The notes below the pieces were generated by a model that did not search any database, had not been told where the DNA came from, and was given only the letters and a program-made list of their open reading frames with translations. From Carallia brachiata (taxonomy: Eukaryota > Streptophyta > Magnoliopsida > Malpighiales > Rhizophoraceae), in contig JADCRB010000040.1 in NCBI GenBank assembly GCA_021464245.1, positions 9,751,534 through 9,815,533 on the forward strand: a stretch of DNA of 64,000 nucleotides, in the 5' to 3' direction. Shown one piece after another: positions 61,947-64,000 of the stretch. Numbering within the stretch: the first letter of the stretch is position 1; each line of letters opens with the position of its first letter. Made by a program: the position numbers and the translations under genes.

Positions 61947-62053
61947 TGAGTGTAACTTACTCATGATCTTACATCATAATAAATGGGGTCCACTTGAATA
62001 AAAAATTAAAAATAATATTTGAATGATATTAGATCATGAGTTAGTTTTACTCA
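61947..62053. repeat. MITE-like inverted repeat of about 107 bp
   Basis: tgagtgtaacttactcatga (from 61947) pairs with the reverse complement of the right end (tcatgagttagttttactca, ending 62053), with arms of about 29 bp and few mismatches. The class is unknown and target duplication is not clear. Confidence 0.6.
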
Positions 62054-63566
62054 CTAAAAAAAAGAGTAAAATTAGCAAGTACCAATAAAAAATATAACTA
62101 ATTAAAAATAAAAAGAAAGAAAAAATCTCTCTCTCACTCGTCATCCACCTCCTCATAATATCCCCAAATCATAACCACCATCACCACCTTCATTTCCACT
62201 ACCAAGCAAGGTTGAAGTTATCAAGACGGTTAAACCTAAACCAATTGTTAGCCAAACAAAACAATAACGAAAAGAAAAAGAGAGAGGGAGAGACTAGCAA
62301 CTCAAGGTATAATTAATTTGACCTACTCATGGATATTGTGTCACTGGTGGAAACTCTAGCGAACCGCAATTGAATAGCATTGAGAGCTATATAACCAAGA
62401 ACAACGGCCTCGTGAGGAGCAAAGCCATCGTTATGACCAACAAAAAAAAGTTCAATAATAATCAAGAATTATCTGGAAAAAAAAAAACACATCTCAATCA
62501 TCCTATCAAGCCAAGCAACGACTGTCGGACCGAATCACAAATAGTAATTAACGAAAATAGAGACAAAAGTATAGTCGAGGATGGCTCAAATTGAAATTGA
62601 GGTTGGAAAATAAAAGAATATGAGAGCGATAGAATAAGGAATAAATGATCAAGGCCACGAAGAGCTTGGCTCCCAAAACAGTAAAGTTGTGGAGATCAGA
62701 CGATGAGCAGTAGGCGAGCATCGTGAGGGTGAGATCTAGCACTAGTGTGTTTGTCACGATCATGCTTTTTGGTGCAAAGAACAGGAATCCGAACTTGGCC
62801 TCCACTTTCTTTTTATATTTGACTACCACAACCTAATGGCGCAGGGACAAAGATTTGCTTAAGAAAATGGATGAGAATGGAAATTTACTCCATTGCAACC
62901 ACTCAAGAGAATGATTCATTAACGTAACAAAGCTAGCGGCGGTGGAGCTAACCGTCTTGTGTGGCAGCAGGTTGTTATCTGGGAATTCAAAGGAGGTAGA
63001 CTATAAGAAAGAGTAAGAGTGAATTTTTCTTTTTTTTATTTTTTTAATTAGTTATATTTTTGCTTTTCTTTATTTTGAATTGGAAAGTCTATATGGGCAG
63101 ACGATAATGCCCAATGGGTTCCACATGCCAGGTGGAATGTGGGCCCCACAAATTTAAAAAGAGTAAAAAACGTACAAAGCAAATTGGAAGGGGAAAGATT
63201 AGGGATTAACTATTGAAAATTGAAATTCAAAATCGGCTAGCAAAAGGGACGCTAGCAGTCGGGATATGTGGTGGGTTATAAAATTGAAAATGATTATCCA
63301 ATTAATTTGATTGGGTTAAGGGAAAGGAGAGACTACAAGTATAAAGAGAGGGGGAGAAGCAAGGGTAGAGTTAGAGCAAGAAGGGAAACGAAAGTAGTGA
63401 TATTTGTAGGGAAGAAGAAAAGTGATTGATTATTTGGGCAGAGCAAGAAGGTTGGAAGGGAGACATGAGGAAGAGCGGTAGGAGGTAAATCAAGAAGATT
63501 CGTGAAATGCATTTGGAAGTCAGAAGTGCATTTGCAGTGGCAGGGTTGTGGGGACGGAAGTTAAGT
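62054..63566. other. Spacer, no recognised gene
   Basis: A minus-strand frame at 62829-62548 is hydrophobic (KFGFLFFAPKSMIVTNTLVL...) and could be a membrane-protein scrap, but I recognise no family. The part after 63300 is purine-rich. Confidence 0.35.
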
Positions 63567-63932
63567 GATTTGTGATAACGGTGAAGCAGAGTAATTCAGA
63601 ATATGATGGAGAGTCATCAAGCGAGGACTGTTGGAGTGAAGGGGGGTTAGGTAGCTGTGATGAAGACATAAGGGAAAGGGTGAAAGGTGGTCGGAAAACA
63701 GGGAAAGGGCAAAAACGAGGATCCAGGGAAGCGAGAAATATGGATGATGGTTTTAAAGTTTTCGAGTAAGTGTAATGTTCATTTGTATATGTTAATGTGT
63801 GGAAAAAAAAAAAGAAAAAAAGAACAATAGAGAAATAATTGAGTAATGAGAAACGTGCTTATGTCAATATGCAGGAAATGGTATGTGGCAAATAGAGGAG
63901 GAAGCTGCCGAACAGAAATGAAGATGAGCATG
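63567..63932 (+). other. Possible two-exon gene fragment of unknown function
   Basis: An open stretch (about 63569-63765) encodes an acidic Ser-rich then basic segment (SEYDGESSSEDCWSEGG, then GGRKTGKGQKRGSRE, then MDDGFKVFE). It ends at a good donor (cga/gtaagtg). A good acceptor (aatatgcag, 63866-63874) opens a second stretch, 63875-63932, continuing the frame as KWYVANRGGSCRTEMKMSM up to another good donor (catg/gtgagtg). No start codon is present upstream in frame, so a 5' exon would be needed. It could equally be a transposon-derived exon. Confidence 0.3.
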
Positions 63933-64000
63933 GTGAGTGAATGTGAGGAAGAACATGGACAAAAATAATGCCTTTTGTTGTGGTTTTTGGCTTCTATTTA

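Noticed and set aside
62548..62829. 93-codon hydrophobic minus-strand frame
   Set aside because: Could be a membrane-protein scrap, but no family, promoter or splice evidence supports it.
1..64000. CRISPR arrays or bacterial operons
   Set aside because: None seen. The content is plant nuclear DNA, and the only regular array is the 2.94-kb gene repeat.

Overview
The window is AT-rich plant nuclear DNA, almost certainly from a eudicot. The evidence is spliced plant genes (an INDETERMINATE-DOMAIN zinc-finger gene and a serine palmitoyltransferase small-subunit gene), a plant prolamin-like gametophytic gene family, and plant transposons (PIF/Harbinger, hAT, Ty1/copia of the Sirevirus type, Ty3/gypsy). 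The species cannot be named from the sequence. Gene density is low: about five endogenous gene loci stand out among transposon debris and AT-rich spacers.

Layout. 1-885 is the 3' part of an At1g75140-like membrane protein gene, apparently broken by two frameshifts. 1504 to about 6770 is a decayed PIF/Harbinger element with a transposase and a Myb/SANT-like ORF on the minus strand. 7127-8603 is a long-terminal-inverted-repeat element with a smaller 'GGTTCGACCGG' element nested in it. 11430-11933 is a two-exon gene for the small subunit of serine palmitoyltransferase. 13.5-14.2 kb holds a retrotransposon RNase H scrap and a tRNA-related element. 15103-15982 is an 850-bp poly(A)-tailed retro-insertion with a 13-bp target-site duplication. 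16-25 kb is spacer with MITEs and several poly(A)-carrying micro-insertions. 25610-28113 is an intact four-exon IDD transcription factor gene.

28-33.7 kb is repeat-rich spacer. 33756-38514 is a complete hAT element (8-bp target-site duplication, inverted termini, 5' UTR intron) whose transposase is broken. 40398-43450 is a non-autonomous LTR retrotransposon whose internal region carries an intronless, frameshifted copy of the N-terminal part of a plant PDS5 cohesin-cofactor gene. 44590-44978 is a GT77 glycosyltransferase gene fragment cut off by an LTR insertion. That LTR is itself interrupted by a 5'-truncated Sirevirus-like copia element (45081-49295), and a Ty3/gypsy LTR with its leader follows (about 49780-51863).

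51867-61344 is a tandem array with a period of about 2.94 kb. Its units carry a small intronless gene for a secreted six-cysteine prolamin-like (ECA1/EC1-type) protein. Two units have intact, nearly identical genes, the first unit keeps the promoter but has no gene, and the last unit is truncated. After it come short direct repeats, a MITE-like inverted repeat, spacer, and a possible two-exon gene fragment at the right edge.

The endogenous genes have unrelated jobs: sphingolipid synthesis, transcription, secreted gametophytic peptides, cell-wall glycosylation. The most noteworthy structures are the PDS5-carrying retrotransposon and the recently amplified prolamin-like array.
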